Of a stretch of DNA of 64,000 nucleotides, positions 63,302 through 64,000 are shown piece by piece. Within the stretch, counting starts at the first letter, position 1. The number at the start of each line of letters is the position of its first letter. Source of the DNA: Thioflexithrix psekupsensis (GTDB taxonomy: Bacteria; Pseudomonadota; Gammaproteobacteria; Beggiatoales; Beggiatoaceae). The notes beneath the pieces are model-generated. The model did no database searches, was not told the DNA's origin, and saw only the letters and a list, made by a program, of their open reading frames with translations. The stretch is from NCBI RefSeq assembly GCF_002149925.1, contig NZ_MSLT01000012.1:372001-436000 (forward strand), written 5' to 3'. The position numbers and the translations under genes were made by a program.

Positions 63302-64000
63302 CTACAAATTCGCCACCAAAGGACGATGACCGTTAAACACCAAATGCACCTCATCACCGATTTGCACTGCATAAGCGACAAAAACCTGTAATTGTCCTGC
63401 TACATCAAAAGCGACATCTTCCACAATGCTGATGTGTTCTTGCGGGGCTAATGTTTCCCGTAATTCTGCGGGCGTTGCCAACAAACTGGCGACAGTACCA
63501 TCCCACACGTGCCACGCTTGCCCTTGACGCATAAATTGTTGTGTATTTTGTTGGGCATCCGTGTATATCGCCACCACCATCATCGCCGCAGGACGACCCA
63601 CATGTTGACTGTCCACCTTAATTGACATACGCAAACTGACTGCGCCATGAATACGGTTGCTGTGGGGTAATTCTACCCCCTCCTTTATTATTCTTGGCGA
63701 AAAATACGCATTAGTTTCAATGAGTTGATTCTGAAGATTATAAGCAACTCCAGAACGAATATCCGTCACTTTCTCCACTGCCCCTAGGGTACAATTTTCA
63801 GGGCGTATTGCCGTAAGTTGATCTGTCGCCTCACATTGACGACCCGCACCAATTGCAGGGCTATTAACGTGTAGATTTAAAAAAGGCAAATCGCTTTGCA
63901 CTAATTCTGTCAATAAAGGATCAATAATTTGAACTTTTTGCGTACAATTACTGTCCGTGCTGTCATTGGGATTTTTGGCGGGAAACTGAATATTAAAGCC
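63302..64000 (-). CDS. C-terminal part of a secreted beta-helix (CSLREA-type) protein, cut by window edge
   Basis: The frame is open to base 64000, so the N-terminal part lies outside the window; a TTG at 63913 is only an internal candidate. The visible sequence has the end pattern of right-handed beta-helix surface proteins: LNLHVNSPAIGAGRQC, TDQ, then RPENC.LGAVE, where SPAI.AG and C..GAVE are the usual closing features. The final ~130 residues form another beta-rich domain with no name I know. It is probably exported to the outer membrane or cell surface. Confidence 0.65.
   Translation of the reverse strand, partial: GFNIQFPAKNPNDSTDSNCTQKVQIIDPLLTELVQSDLPFLNLHVNSPAIGAGRQCEATDQLTAIRPENCTLGAVEKVTDIRSGVAYNLQNQLIETNAYFSPRIIKEGVELPHSNRIHGAVSLRMSIKVDSQHVGRPAAMMVVAIYTDAQQNTQQFMRQGQAWHVWDGTVASLLATPAELRETLAPQEHISIVEDVAFDVAGQLQVFVAYAVQIGDEVHLVFNGHRPLVANL

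Noticed and set aside
1-64000. tRNA, rRNA or riboswitch genes
   Set aside because: I looked in the gaps for T-loop motifs and known riboswitch cores and saw none; a covariance-model scan would settle it.

Overview
The window reads as a chromosomal segment of a low-GC, sulfur-oxidising, nitrogen-fixing gammaproteobacterium, probably a filamentous member of the Beggiatoa/Thiotrichaceae group. This is inference from gene content: a SoxXA-type thiosulfate-oxidation cytochrome, NifE, a metX-metW pair, urea uptake genes, many large multi-domain sensor proteins and IS630 elements. It is almost all ordinary chromosome; no prophage, CRISPR array, rRNA or tRNA gene was seen. Both edge genes are cut by the window.

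Region by region: 1-8 kb holds the tail of a membrane protein and three tandem TonB-dependent receptors. 8.3-11.3 kb holds metX, metW and a dadA-like dehydrogenase. 11.4-15.6 kb is the conserved rpsF-rpsR-rplI-dnaB locus, interrupted by an IS630 element that separates the -35 and -10 boxes of what looks like the original dnaB promoter. 15.7-23.6 kb holds a 1494-residue hybrid histidine kinase, thrB, a T5orf172-like protein and a degenerate-GGDEF response regulator. 23.6-31.3 kb holds an exported hydrolase, a lone nifE behind a sigma-54 promoter, a HAD phosphatase, a YdgA-like protein, a fused soxX-soxA gene and gluQ. 31.3-42.7 kb holds two unknown proteins, a Cache/PAS hybrid kinase, clpB, pabB and urtB-urtA with an internal terminator. 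43-53 kb holds a large PKD/PPC surface protein, a gene broken by an in-frame stop, yggS, dmeF, bamB with a repeat-extended yfgM-like gene, a nested GC-rich inverted repeat and a lone sagB-type oxidoreductase. 53-64 kb holds moaB, a marR/membrane-protein divergon with a palindromic operator, a HAD gene whose upstream region was replaced by the second IS630 copy, nadC, a Cache-HAMP-SpoIIE phosphatase, a lipoprotein, cysS, a CbiM-like protein and the C-terminal part of a beta-helix surface protein.

How genes work together: metX/metW and thrB act at the homoserine branch of methionine and threonine synthesis. YfgM-like and BamB belong to envelope assembly. soxXA, nifE and urtAB are each single pieces of systems whose other parts are not here. 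The best leads are the triheme SoxX-SoxA fusion, the IS insertion inside the dnaB promoter, the in-frame stop at 46321, and the inverted-repeat family at 51 and 63 kb. I did not find a convincing wholly new multi-gene system.
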